Origin: Prinia subflava
Lineage: Eukaryota; Chordata; Aves; Passeriformes; Cisticolidae
Length of the DNA stretch: 64,000 nt
Direction: 5' to 3'
Assembly (NCBI RefSeq): GCF_021018805.1
Contig: NC_086247.1
Location: 139,417,602 to 139,481,601, forward strand
A program made the translations under genes and the position numbers. The stretch's first letter is position 1; each line of letters starts with the position of its first letter. Positions 51,273 through 63,253 of the stretch are shown here, piece after piece. Below the pieces are notes generated by a model, which was not told the DNA's origin, made no database searches, and saw only the letters and a list, made by a program, of their open reading frames with translations.

Positions 51273-54200
51273 TATCCAGGATAACTGCTGAGCTGGTCTC
51301 TTCAAGCATGTGTTCCAGAGCACAGGTCCAGGTTAGGTTCTTTGAACTGACCACTAAGAAGCTTTTTACTCTTTATTGAGACCTTCGAGAGACTGTTTGG
51401 GTAAGTAAGTGTGCAATATTGGAATGTGGGAATATGGTCCTTAATTGTCTATAAGCCTGATGGCACAAATATGGGTGTGAATGCTTCATTCTACTGAAAT
51501 TGCTAGATCCTTCCTTTTCTGGAAATCACAACCTGATTTTTCTGAATCTTAATGTTTCTTTAAAAATTATTTTATACTTATTTTTTCAGCTTTCCAAAAA
51601 CCTCAGATAAATTCTATTAGTATTGCAAAGCACTTAAACACATGATCAGCTTAATGACTACAGACACTATTGGTGAGACCAAAGCATTAGTATCACATCT
51701 CATCTTCAGACAAAAGTCAGCAGTGTGATAGACTATATTCTTCACTGGGATTTTCTGTTCACTGCCTGTTTTCACTGTCCCAGTTGTTTGCTGTTAGCAG
51801 AACTACATGATGAGATGTGAGAAGAGTGCAGGTTTCAAAACTGCAGAAAAAACCAGCAAATTCTGGCATGAATAGCAGTTTAGGATTTCCTAGCATTCTT
51901 TTACCAACCTGTCTCAGTATCTTCTCCCAGGAGTTTTTAGTCACTTGCCATGAAACTGCTAATGCATCAGTGCATCAGCTATCTGCAGACCAGTCCACCC
52001 TGCTAATTTAGGTGGAGATTAGGCCAGGAGCTTTCTTGTCCTATGTTAATTTATATTTCAGCTCCTAAACCTGGGTTACAGAGTGACTTCCCACTAGGAT
52101 CTAGAGGTTTCTCTAGCCCCAGAGTTACTGGCCTGTGAACTTAAAAAGGACTGAATTTTTCCCTTAAGCACCATTTAATTGAGAGTAGTTTTCCTTCCTG
52201 CTGAAGAGAATAGTCAAAGTTTAGATGTTCCAAGTACCTGAAGCCACTATGAGCTTAAAAAAATTTCTGGCAAGTTCCTGTGAATGCTTGTATATGATTT
52301 TATGGCATGGAACTGTGAAATAGATCCATTTTAAAGCCTCATCCTTGCACTGCCCTGCATGAGAGTGTTTCAGTCGGTTGTGACAGTATCCTGAGGGCTG
52401 TGCTTTTCAGTACATACCTGCAAGCTCAGGCCACAAAGCCACACAAATCCCTTTTCTGCACACATTCAGCTTAGTCTGAAATGAATAGAGGTTATCAGGT
52501 TGTACCCAAAAATGGGAATCCAGCCTCCTTCTGGATTATTGGTATATGCAGACATTCATAGCTGTAGTGAGATGATGAAACTGAAAGAGGTGAAGTTTCT
52601 CCAAGGTTATGTCCTAGCTCTGATTGTCTTGAAAAGCAGAAAATTACCTCCCTTTTCCATTGGCTTTCAAACAGCTGTGATTGCTTTTGAGTATTGAGGC
52701 ACCTTTATGTGCTAAGGAGGTTCTTAGTGCTTTCCTTAGACCAGAATTAAATTAGAAAAATACGGACCAGAAAAATCTGTTAGATCTTTCTACTATTTCC
52801 CACCAATATAAGTTACAGAATGGAGTAAAATAACAGCAGAACATTTCACCTCTTTATTTTAGATAGGACTGAAAGTTTCTGCTTAAGGTTATCGAAAAGG
52901 AAAATGCTGGATGTACAGGAAATGGAAGGACTTGTCAACTCTTCAGAGACACTTTCTTTGTGAAGGTGAACTCTTTACCAGAGTATTTGACACACACAGA
53001 GAAGAAGGTGTTAATCTGTTCACATCCAAAGCACAGTCTGCAGGCTGCTGGTAATTGCTGCCCCATAAATGTGCCTGTCATGCCTCCTTAGTCTTTAAAT
53101 ATCCAAACTCAAAATAGATGTCTGTGCAACATGTTGAGCCCAGCACTATTGTTTTGTGAGGCAGTATTATTCATTTAGCTTCAGCCAGCTGCTCTCTATA
53201 TTCAGCCTGAAGGAACAGACTGGAATTTGTAACCAGACAGGCAGGCTGGGAAGCTATAACTTATTCCCTGGGCTGATAAACCAGTGCATCGAAAGTACAG
53301 TAAACAAACGCCCACTGGAAACCCATTCCAGTGCCGTGTCCCCTCCTTTCCCCTGCCACAAATAGCAGTGATCACAAGGGAACCTGCTTTCATAAACAAA
53401 TACCCTAGACCTTAATTCTAGTATCAGCTGCATGACCTAGTGTTGCTGGTATGTTAAACACGGCACATAACAGCAGGATACACTATTAGGTCACACATGG
53501 CAATATAAAATACTAGGTAAGGTCTACGCCTTCTGCTGGGTGGGGACCTGGAGCAGGTCGGTTGTTTGTGACCACATTGCCCTCTACTGACAGATGCCCA
53601 AAGAGGTTGAGACCCTAATTGTGCTGAACTTCACTCGGGGAGAGGCTGTCCTGCCAAGCATAGTGGGGCAGGAGCAAGAGGTGGTGTCACGGCCCAGCCT
53701 GGCAGGAGATACAGCATTCATCTCCTTTGGTAGAGACATCACTTAGTCTAGTCCCAAAAATGGGTACTTGGCTATGAACTGATGTTCTCCACTGAGAGTC
53801 TCCTTATTCCCTTTTTTGAAAACAAATAAACAATTGTCTGAGCAGTCTCAAATTGTCTGTTTTCTCTGCATTCTTCAACCTTTTGTGGACATTGGAAGCA
53901 ACCATGTGGATAATCCAGCTGCAGGCAGACAACCATTGTGAGCAGGAGTGCCTGCAGCCCTTCTGCAGCACCCTGCAGCTGTGGGGAGCCTCAGCACAGG
54001 CACATCCTCTGGCAGCTCTTACTGCTGCTTGAGGAGCAGGAATCTTCTCAGGGCTCCTCAGGGATAAACTGGGAGGTCTGTCTCTGTGTGTTCCTACAAG
54101 AAATAGTAAAGCAATGGGTGACTTCTCCTCGTCCAACAGCTCCCAGTCCATGGCTGTGGCCCTGTGCTTGCCTGTGGGAGCTGCCAAGGTTGACAGAGCA

Positions 54201-57200
54201 CTGGGCTAAGCAGGCACAACCTTGACTTCCTCTGTGCATCCCAGGCTCTCAGTTGATTGTGTCTGGCCCTCAGCAGAGGCTGTGCTGTCTGCTGCTTGTA
54301 ACAGGCTCTCACTCCCCATCTGTCTTTGAACCACCTCCAGCAGCATGTGGGTGGCAGAGGGGATGGCACTCGTCTGTGAGGCTGCAGCTCGAAAGGCTGA
54401 GAGTTGGCACATCACATTAAAAAGCCCATGAACTCCTGTTCTGGGACAATGGTGCATTTTACTGAGATACTTCACTTTCTCTGGCCTTTATTTACTTGAG
54501 GTGGCAGCAAAGTTTTGAAGAAGGCAAATGCAAGTCTGCAGTTATATTGGAAGGAGAGTTACATTGTATCTTCTCAATTAGCAATTGATGCAATCGAAAC
54601 TCATTTATATATATTCCTTAACATAGGGAGAAATCTCAGACGCCATGTATTTTCCCAAGAGACATTTCCACTAGTGCCTTTGCCATAAAAATTCAAACAG
54701 TACAAACTTTTTGTCGGTGCTATGCAACTTTTCCTGTCTCTGAAGATACTGTTTCATACCAAGAGAAACCAATAGAAGAAACATATGATCTGCATGAGAA
54801 AACATGTATACATGTCTGAAAAGAGTGTGTAAAGTATATGCATGTGTGTGTCCCTCTCTACAACAGGATTCATACGATTAAAATCAGCACATTTACTTCA
54901 GGCATGAATTATTTTCATTCAGACACTGTGGATTTGAAATGTTTTCAAAGATCCCGTGAAAACAAGTGGGAACATCTGCAGAGCTGACAGACTGTGGCGT
55001 GTGTGGGGCCGGGTGAGCTCAGAGGAAGGAAGGCAGCCATTGATCAGCTCACCATCAGGTGTCATCTCCACGCCTGGAAATGCTGGCAAGGAGGGAAGCT
55101 GGACACGGGAAGGAACTGAGCAGCAAACAAGCCATGCGTGAAGCCCTGGAATAAAAACTGCAAAAACAATGAAGCTTAGGTAATGGGAGAACTCCTGCCA
55201 TGTAGGAAGAGGAACAGGCTGCAAGGGATTCCAGCCCAATCGCTTCAGGACAAGCATGTAAATCATCCGAGGGTGCACACAAGGTGCTATTTATAGCTGC
55301 TAGTTGAAGTACTTCTTATTTATTGTTGTGTTTATGCAGAAGGAAACCCACCAGTAGAGGAAAGATGCTTCTCCAAGTCTCCAGTGTTTCCTGCAAATTT
55401 TATATATGTGCTCGAGCCCAGCTTTATTTATCTTCATGGTCTTTATTTTAAAAAGAGTATGGATTAATGGTGCAGTGCTGATAAATGTTTATTGATAGCA
55501 GTGGGGTCCCCTCCCAGGGATCCCTCCAAAGGTGGTGTGGGGGACCCCTGGGCTGATGAGTGTGTGCATCTCCTGCCAGGTCTTCCATTATCTCCTCCCT
55601 CAAGGGCACAAAAGGCTGAAACATGAAACGCCCCAGGCTCATCTTTACAAGATAAATAAATAAGTAGCAGGCAGAGGGCTGGTGGGCTCTGGGCTGCTGG
55701 AGGAGGAGGTGGCAGGTGAGTGAGAGGGCACGGGAAGGTCAGCTCTGGCTTTCCTCTGGGGAGTTTGTACATCTCAGTTGTTTCTCACTAAATGCTCCAG
55801 GGTGACAACGCTTTAGTCCAGGAGCACCAGGACCAGCCTGAGGAGAGCAGCCCAGCAGCCTTGCTTCCTCCAGGGCTGCTTCTCCTCTGCCACCACTGCC
55901 CTGCTGGGAGCACTGGTGTGGGGGAGAGCAGGAGCCCCAGGCACCACCCCTTTGGCCCAGCAGAATGCTTTTCAAGCCTGCCTGTCTCCTGTCCCCAGAG
56001 CCTGGGAGGCTAACGATGCATCCCTAAATTGCCAGCTCTACAATGCTGGCAGGTCTGCATAGCTCCCAGAGATTTTTCCTCTGCCCTTTCTGTCAGTGGG
56101 AACCGCCCCAGCCAGTAATGACCATGCAGAAAGAGGAGTGCTTGTGGGGCAGATCCATTTACACTGTCGTTTCTCATGGAATGAGACATGAGACTGGGTG
56201 GTGGTTCCCACTTCTCCTCCTGTGCCAGCTGGCTCCCCAGGAGAGCATTTCTGTCCTGCCTGCCTGCTACAGCTTTCAGGGCTTCTGTCTGGTGGGCTGG
56301 AGATCTCCTGTCCAGCAAGGAGTCCTGACTGTAGTAAGGATAAGCGGTAACGTTGTCCTGATGTGGTAAGAGGGAAGCAGAGGCAGTGAGATAGTGCTCA
56401 GCTGGAGGAATTGTCCCCCACATTTGCATGCCTGTGTAATCCCATTTCACTGCTAGTCCTGCTGTAACCATCCAGCTCTCCTTCACTGAGGGTCTCTGTT
56501 TAACCCTTTCCTGAAATGTCAGCTTCGCTTCTGTCCTTCCATAAAGCAATACACAGATCTGTTAGTGACTGAAGGTGTCAGGAGTCCCTGTTAGCATCAG
56601 TGAAGAAATACTGTTCAGTTTCTTGCTAAACAAACATTTAATACATTTTTAAAAAACCCACAGTAAGTATTACTTAGAATACCAGTGCTTTAGTTTTAAA
56701 CAAAATCCATTCAAGCAGTAAATCTCTCGGCTTTTCTCATACAAAACTTCCCCTTTGTTACCACTACACATACTTGTAGTGAAAGGTCACATCACAGCAC
56801 TTGCACTTCTGTACTTCAGAATGCACATAGAAACACAGTCCTCTCCAAATGTCTTTCCGAGGTAATTTTCCTGTCTTCATAGTATAAATACAATTTGCAG
56901 TCTAGACCTGAATTTCTTAGAGCTGGAAAAGAAGAGTAGCATCTTATTTGTTACCTAAACACTTCAAAACCCCTTCAGCAAGCAATCTGGGTATCTTCAC
57001 AGCCAGCAATATTTTTCTGTTATGACTTGACCAGCCTCTTCAGCTGCAATGAGACTTGTCTGGAGTTCTGCTTTTACACCTACACTAAAAAACTCATTTG
57101 GCCAATTAGTGCACACACCTAAATTTAATTTCTAAATTGATAACCTCTCTCCAGGCTGAGACACCTGTTTGTCTCAGCACAGCTGTAGTCAATGAAGAGG

Positions 57201-58641
57201 ATACACATTCACCTGGTGAGTTTTTTCAGTTGGATAAACTTTGTTAGAAGATAGAAACTGGAGAATCTCTTTAGTTGGGCCCTTCTGGCTGAGTTGTCCT
57301 GGACACCATATAGTCAAATAAAAAATGCATCATTGTTTTCATATGGTTCCTCTCCTTTGCTTTTGCATTTCCCATCCCAACTGAGGTGTGAAGAGAGGGG
57401 ATTGTTCCTCCAGTTTCAGCATTACAGAATGGTGTAATTTAGAAGTTACCTTGGAAGACCTCACCCAAACCCCATTCACAGCAGACAACGTCCAACTTAG
57501 TAGCTAAGTGGAATTTTCCAGGTTCCAGATTGTGTTCATTGCTTTTGCTGTGCATCTCTTAGAAGTGTCTGGCTCCCTCTTGCTTCTTCCCTGCCCTCCA
57601 GTAGCTGTGGACAGCAGCAAGAGCCCTGACAGCCATCCATCTCCAGGCTGGGCAGGCCCTTCTCAGCCTCTCCTTGTCCACGTGCACCAGACTCCAACAC
57701 TCTTGGTGGCCTCCACTGGGCACAGCTCAGTGTGCCAAGGCCTGTCTTGTTCTGGGCAGTCCAAAAGTGGACATGGTACTCCCAGTGTACAGAATTCTGA
57801 GCAAAGGTTCATCCTGGCTTTCCTGGAAACATGAAAAATTCCCTCAAATAGTGGGAGCAAAAGCAGCCATTGCTGTATTTCTGGGAATGGGGTAATCATA
57901 AACAAGAATTTTCAAATCAACCTCTTCTTTTCCTGTCTTCAACTGAGGCTTTAAGCTGAGCATCTGGGAGCTTCTCTTCAGTAGGAGAAACCTGCCTGGA
58001 AGCAGGCTTTTTATGCCCAGGGTCTCCTTTTAACAATTCAGAAGAGGATTCATCACAAAGGGTAGAGGAAATCAGCTGCTCTTAACTTTCATTTTATACT
58101 TTATTTGTCCACAAAACCCAAAGCAAGACTCTTTTTTAATGTTTTGGCAGCAAGGAAGAGGAAGCATCTAGCCCAGATGCTGTATTCTGTGTACATTATG
58201 TTATATCACTTGCATTAATAATGTCATTATAATAAAGTGCAAAGAAGAAATTTGATCTGCTTTGCTCTCCCCTGAAGGGAATGCATTTCTTTCTCTTCTG
58301 AGTGAACCTCCCAGCATCTCACAAACATATGGTCTCTTAGGTGTAAGTGATGCTCACCTGCTTTATTGTCTTTAACAGGAGGGAACTAAATATATAACAG
58401 ATGCTCAAGTACCTTGAAATGAATGTATTGTGCAAACAGAACTGTCATTACAGCCCTTGCAGTCACATTTTTCACCTGTTGTATGCTTGTTTTTCTGTAG
58501 TTTGTTTTGACAATGTGTAAAATGTTTTTTTAAAAGCTTGGAAAACTCCCAGTTTCAGAGCTGGGCTAGTGTCTTATGTCTTCATAGGTGGCACATTTAT
58601 ATCTAGACTATTTAATATCTGTTTAAAACTCAAGTATTCCA
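51273..58641. other. Intergenic; no gene seen
   Basis: About 7.4 kb without a supported gene. TG-rich low complexity lies near 54832-54852. GC-richer sequence at 55500-56300 gives several overlapping open frames on both strands (for example 56010-56549 -), none with a recognisable domain. Confidence 0.5.
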
Positions 58642-58664
58642 CTCCCCCCTCCCCCCCTCTTTTT
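58642..58664 (+). repeat. C/T homopyrimidine tract
   Basis: ACTCCCCCCTCCCCCCCTCTTTT, directly followed by an AT-only stretch TTAAAATATATATTTTTA. Simple sequence; the complementary strand is G-rich. Confidence 0.85.
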
Positions 58665-61600
58665 AAAATATATATTTTTAGTTGTACTAAATTCGTGCTT
58701 GGTAATAGGCAGTTTGGCAGACAAAAAGGTGTGCAGTCCTCAGACAGCAGAAGACTTAGTCTTTTTTTGTTTTGCTTGGATGGATCCATATATGAAGTCT
58801 GGACCTGAATTTCAATTCCTTGCATTTCAGAGGTTTTCAGATCAGACTTCAGGTTTAAACTGTCACAAAACACAAACCAAAATATACATTCTGGCTCCTG
58901 ACTAAGGTTTTTTCTTTCTTTTCTCCCCATCACTTTCACCAAGCAGAGTTTGGATGAGGATTTGTGTCATGCCAACAAGTGAGCCAGGTCCTCAGCCCAG
59001 GCCCTTCAACAGGTCTTGCATGTAATCAATTTTCCTGGGTTTATTAAATGTCTAATCCTCACAACAGAAGAAGACAAAGGTCTGCCCTGGCTTTTAGGGC
59101 CTTGGCTTTTATACTTCTGTCAGATAGGTGATTTGTCCTACAACCCTTTTGGCACTGAGAAGCAAGAAGTTGGCACTTGTGTCCTCCTGGGCTCCACTTC
59201 CCAAGGTCTCCACCAGTGCTGGGGTGTCAGTGTGAGAACAGCACCCATCCCCTCCTCTCCCCCTTTGTTTCTCAGTTTCCTCATGCTCCTGGCTGTCAGC
59301 CATCCTGCACACAATGTATGATGTGTACTGCAGAGTTTACCTGCCCCAGAGCTTTTCTTGTGGAATTCAAGAGACAGGAGGTTTGTTTTCTCTCCACATG
59401 CATAAAGCTGTGATGGAAATCATGGGTCCGTGGGCACTCTGCTTGGTTTGAGGTTGTGCTTGGTGCATTGCTGAATTTGAGCACAAGGATGAAAACAACC
59501 ACATGGCAGAACTGTGGCTAAGTGAGGAACTCTGGCTAAGTGAGTCCATGCTGTCAAGCACTCTGGGATGTCCCTGGTGGGCTGTTGAGCTGCTCCACAG
59601 CTCACATGTAGGGCAAGATCTGTGTCCAGATGCCCAGTGTAAACTGAGCAAAGGCAGTAAAGATTTGCTGATATTCAAGCAGTTTTAGCCATTATTGTCT
59701 CCACGGAGTGTTTGAAAGCCTCTCTCCCCAGTGCAGCCAAGTCAGAAGGACCATTGGAGGCACTTCATTGTGATGGTTAAATGGATAGAAGAGAGAAGCT
59801 CACACTCAGTGCAGTCTGCCTCAGAGCTGCTGTACCTGACTTGCTGAGTGAGTTTTCTGTCTTTTTGATCTGCTCAGGCTCCAACTCTCCAGCCTTGTCC
59901 TGGATTGTGAGGCAAAAGAAATGGTTTCTGCTAAGGGGACTGGAAGAGCCACCTTGCCCTCAGCTAAGACCCTTACTGCAAGAGCATCTGGGGCTGGCAG
60001 GGGCATTCCTGAAGCTACCATGGGCAGGGAGAGCTGTACCTCTGCCTCCTCTCTCATCAGGCAATGTGCCATTGCAGGGTTTACAGAGGGCTGCAGACAG
60101 CTCTGCCTGAGGGATATAGGCTCTGTAGCTCCAAGGGTGTCAATCTCAGATAGAGATAAGCCACTGCTCTAGCTGCAGTTCTGTGTTTTCTGGGTACATG
60201 GACCAGTGCACCAGACAGATCTGAGTGTTTCCTAATTGCTGTGCAGGGTGATTTCTTACCCTGCAGCTTGGTTTTCATTGCTCCTTGTTCAGAGATGCTT
60301 GACTCCCTGCAGTCATACAGTGTGCAGAGAGCTTAGGAACATAACTCAGGACCATGACCATGACTCCTAGTTGGCAAATCAGGTCTTAAAAACCTTTTTT
60401 GTGCATCTTGCCCAGAGAGATGTGCACTGGGAGTGTGGTGTTAGTAGAGGGTCACTTCTCATGCTCACACACCCGTGACCCACGGCTGGCTGGCACTCTG
60501 CACCAACACGTGCTGGGCTCAGTTCTAAACTCTGCAGCAATTCTTTGAGAGTTGCTCAAAGGTTTCAGTCTGACTCTGGGACGTGACACCCAGGTACTGT
60601 GCAGCTGTGTTAGCTGACTTGCTCCTCCTGTATGCTGTGGTTGGGACACTTAGTCCTCAGCAGCAGAGGAGGTGCCCGAGCCCCTTCCTGTCCAGCTCAG
60701 AGGGGAAATGGCACCTCAGCTCCTTCTCGGGCACCCAGCAGCTCCATCAGCTCCCGGAAACGCTACAAATGCAGCTCTGCACCTGCAGGAGCACTGCAGC
60801 AGCACTCAGACACAGTGGCTGGGTTGGGGGGGGAAAGGCCTTCTAACATTAGCACACTCACTGTCCAACTTCCTTCTCTTTAGCTGCTCCAGTATCTGCT
60901 TTACCCTCAGTAGGACTACCTGGAGAGCCAAAGTGAGCAGAGCCTGACTTTTGACATAAGAAGGTGTAGTCCTTCATCCCAGGCTTCCTTCTGCTTTACT
61001 GTATCCATCTGTAGGTCATCTAATTCCTGGTACCAAACCATGACAATCTCATTTAAAAAAGTAACAGCTTCCAGGATCAGTCCCTGCTGCCCCTCTCATG
61101 AGTGAGGAGGTGTCTGGAGGTCTCAGAGGTGCAGGTCCTGAGATTGCACAAGCAGAGTTTGCAGGGATAAAGTGGGAATTGTGTCCCTGAAAGTTCCTGC
61201 TTCAGGGCTCCCTGTGGTCAGGCAGGCCTGGGTGTCTGGTGAGGTCCTCTAAAAAGTGGGCAAAGAGCCTAGATTTTAATTTGATGTGAGACAAACAAAT
61301 CACAACTTAGACACTGGAAGTTTCTCTGTTTAAACAAAAAGGAGTCTATCTTGTTAATTTATTTATTCTTTTTTCATAGTTCAATAATACCTAGAAGCAA
61401 TATGATGGCTGTCCAAATCCTCATGCCTCAAAATACTTTCAGGATGAGATATTACAGAAAGTCTTGAATTGGTAATAGAATAGTTTTAGAAGCCAAAAAT
61501 ATCTTTGGAAGGTAAATTAGAATTCTGTGTGTTTGTTTACTTCATTAAGAATGTATCTAAGAAAAACTCAAACTTAAGAAAACTGTTATGATGTACCAGT

Positions 61601-62800
61601 GTTGTGGATAGTTAAGCTTCAGCCTGTTTCTTTCAGTTCTGCAGCTTCCAGGCAGAAATTAGGTGGCATTAGGTGGCAGAAATTTCCACCTGTCTTAGCA
61701 GGTGTCACTCAACTATTTCAAGTGGCATCTCTCATGGATTTTTTGTTTACAGCTTCATTAAAGGCAAGGCACTCTGAAGCCCACTTGATTTTGAAGAACG
61801 TGTGACATCTTGCTGCAGTGACATCTCCCGCTTCAGAGATGTTCACTATAAGAGCAGAACTGTAGAAAATTGAGAATATTTGCAAAACACATTATGGTCT
61901 GGCTGAATACAATTTCAGTGTGTATTTATAAATTCAAGTAACAATGACTTAAGTTAATTTGACCCTCATTCTCACCTACAATATCCTGCACTTTTCCAAA
62001 TGTAGGTTTTTGTGGCTCTTGTAAGGCCAGCACTGGTCAACATAGGTTTGAATACGAGCCAAAATATCACTAAATACAACTCTCTGCTAATTCTGAGCAG
62101 CTGCACCTTGCAGATCCTTTACAAAGTTGGCCTGCTATGATCTACTGGCCTGAGAACTATTCCATGAACAAGGAGTGAGACTGCTCTTAGCACCAGGGAG
62201 GGTTTGGTAGCAGAGCTTGGGCACTGCAGTGAGCAGCACACTCTCGTGGGAGCTGGCCCTGCTCCTCCACTCCCTTCACTCAGAGTGATGCAATCATCCT
62301 CTTCATTGCAAACCTGGAGGCTGATTCTTCAACCATAGAAAGTCTAATTTCCAAAATCCATTATGGTGCACCTGCAGATGTCAGTATAGCCTAAAAAATA
62401 TATACTTTTTAAAAAGGCTCCTAATTAGTGAGGACTAAGCCATTAGGCAAAGCTCATGACTTCACTCAAGGCTTGGGACTTCTGTAGGGGAAAAGGCTCC
62501 TACAGAAGGTGTCCATGTGCTTCAGTCCACAAAATCAAGACAACTGGAAGGAGACAGAAGAGCAGAGGCTTAAGAATGTGGCTTGCACTGCACACGTAGG
62601 AATGGGCTGGGCTTTCTACTTTGTGCAGCAGAGGGTGTGGCTCTGGAAAACACAGGCATGACTTTGCTTGGAGGTGAAGCAGTTGTCCGTCAGTGCACCC
62701 AGTATTTATCCTTAGGCCATACTTCTGAAAGGAACACATGCTGAAATAGTGTTTCAGGACACATCATTTGCTTTTAGAAGCTATGCCCATCTGTTTCAGC
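58665..62800. other. Intergenic; no gene seen
   Basis: No supported gene. Two short duplications were noted: TGGCTAAGTGAG twice at about 59513-59541, and ATTAGGTGGC twice in tandem near 61659-61679. Open frames around 59420-60950 overlap in several frames and have no recognisable domain. Confidence 0.5.
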
Positions 62801-62817
62801 CTGGGCTGTTAGCCCAG
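62801..62817. repeat. Short perfect hairpin
   Basis: CTGGGCT-GTT-AGCCCAG, a 7-bp perfect inverted repeat with a 3-nt loop, about 160 bp before the preferred LTR start. A TGTT inside it (62807) is an alternative LTR start. Confidence 0.6.
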
Positions 62818-63135
62818 TATAACATTTGCAGATAAAATATGGGCATTTTGCATCATCTTTTTGTGTTTACAGGAGGTTAAAAGCATGCCTTTGGGTGATG
62901 TGGGCCTGACATTGGTCTGAATTTAGGCTTCAGGCTCTGCTAGTGTCTGTGTGAAAGGCAGACGAGCAACTTTCTCATGTTAGCCTGAGAAATCTAAAGG
63001 AGGAATTCAAACAAACCTTGGGAAGTGAGAAACCATCCGCAGGTGGTGTTTTTCCAACGTGTTTACTGGAAAGAAATGTTTACTAAAGGGTGTAGACGCT
63101 GAATAACCAATCATGTTCCTGGTACCGAACTACTC

Positions 63136-63142
63136 TATAAAA
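63136..63142 (+). promoter_or_regulatory. LTR TATA box
   Basis: TATAAAA about 30 bp downstream of a CCAAT box and 21 bp before AATAAA start-to-start, the compact U3/R arrangement of a retroviral LTR. Confidence 0.7.
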
Positions 63143-63156
63143 GTAGAAATTAGAAG

Positions 63157-63162
63157 AATAAA
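63157..63162 (+). terminator. LTR polyadenylation signal
   Basis: AATAAA within the LTR followed by a T/C-rich stretch. It would define the R/U5 boundary region. Confidence 0.7.
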
Positions 63163-63235
63163 GTTTGCTCTCATCTTTACCATCATGGAGAGTCATGTTG
63201 TTATTTCTGTGCCGTCCGAAAACCATAGCAACATC

Positions 63236-63253
63236 TGGTGACCTGACGTTTCG
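63236..63253 (+). other. Retroviral primer-binding-site-like sequence
   Basis: TGGTGACCTGACGTTTCG begins two bases after the LTR terminal CA. The initial TGG is the complement of tRNA CCA. I could not assign the tRNA with certainty. Confidence 0.65.

Larger units (their letters stand above)
62979..63233 (+). mobile_element. Endogenous retrovirus 5' LTR (start uncertain)
   Basis: The right end is firm: GCAACA at 63228-63233, then two bases, then a primer-binding-site-like TGG. Inside, in the right order for an LTR, are CCAAT (AACCAATCATG near 63107), TATAAAA (63136-63142) and AATAAA (63157-63162). The left end is inferred from TGTTAGC at 62979, which pairs imperfectly with the terminal GCAACA. 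An alternative start is 62807. The downstream LTR lies outside the window, so length, target-site duplication and age cannot be judged. It is an old copy in the genome and no intact viral gene is visible here. Confidence 0.75.

Noticed and set aside
50525..51354. Open frames of 100-156 codons on both strands
   Set aside because: They fall inside a CR1 LINE fragment and are not in the ORF2 frame; by-products of the element.
56010..56549. 179-codon - strand open frame, the longest in the intergenic part
   Set aside because: No recognisable domain, no splice or promoter context, and overlapped by an open frame on the other strand (56043-56369); stop-poor GC-richer sequence is enough to explain it.
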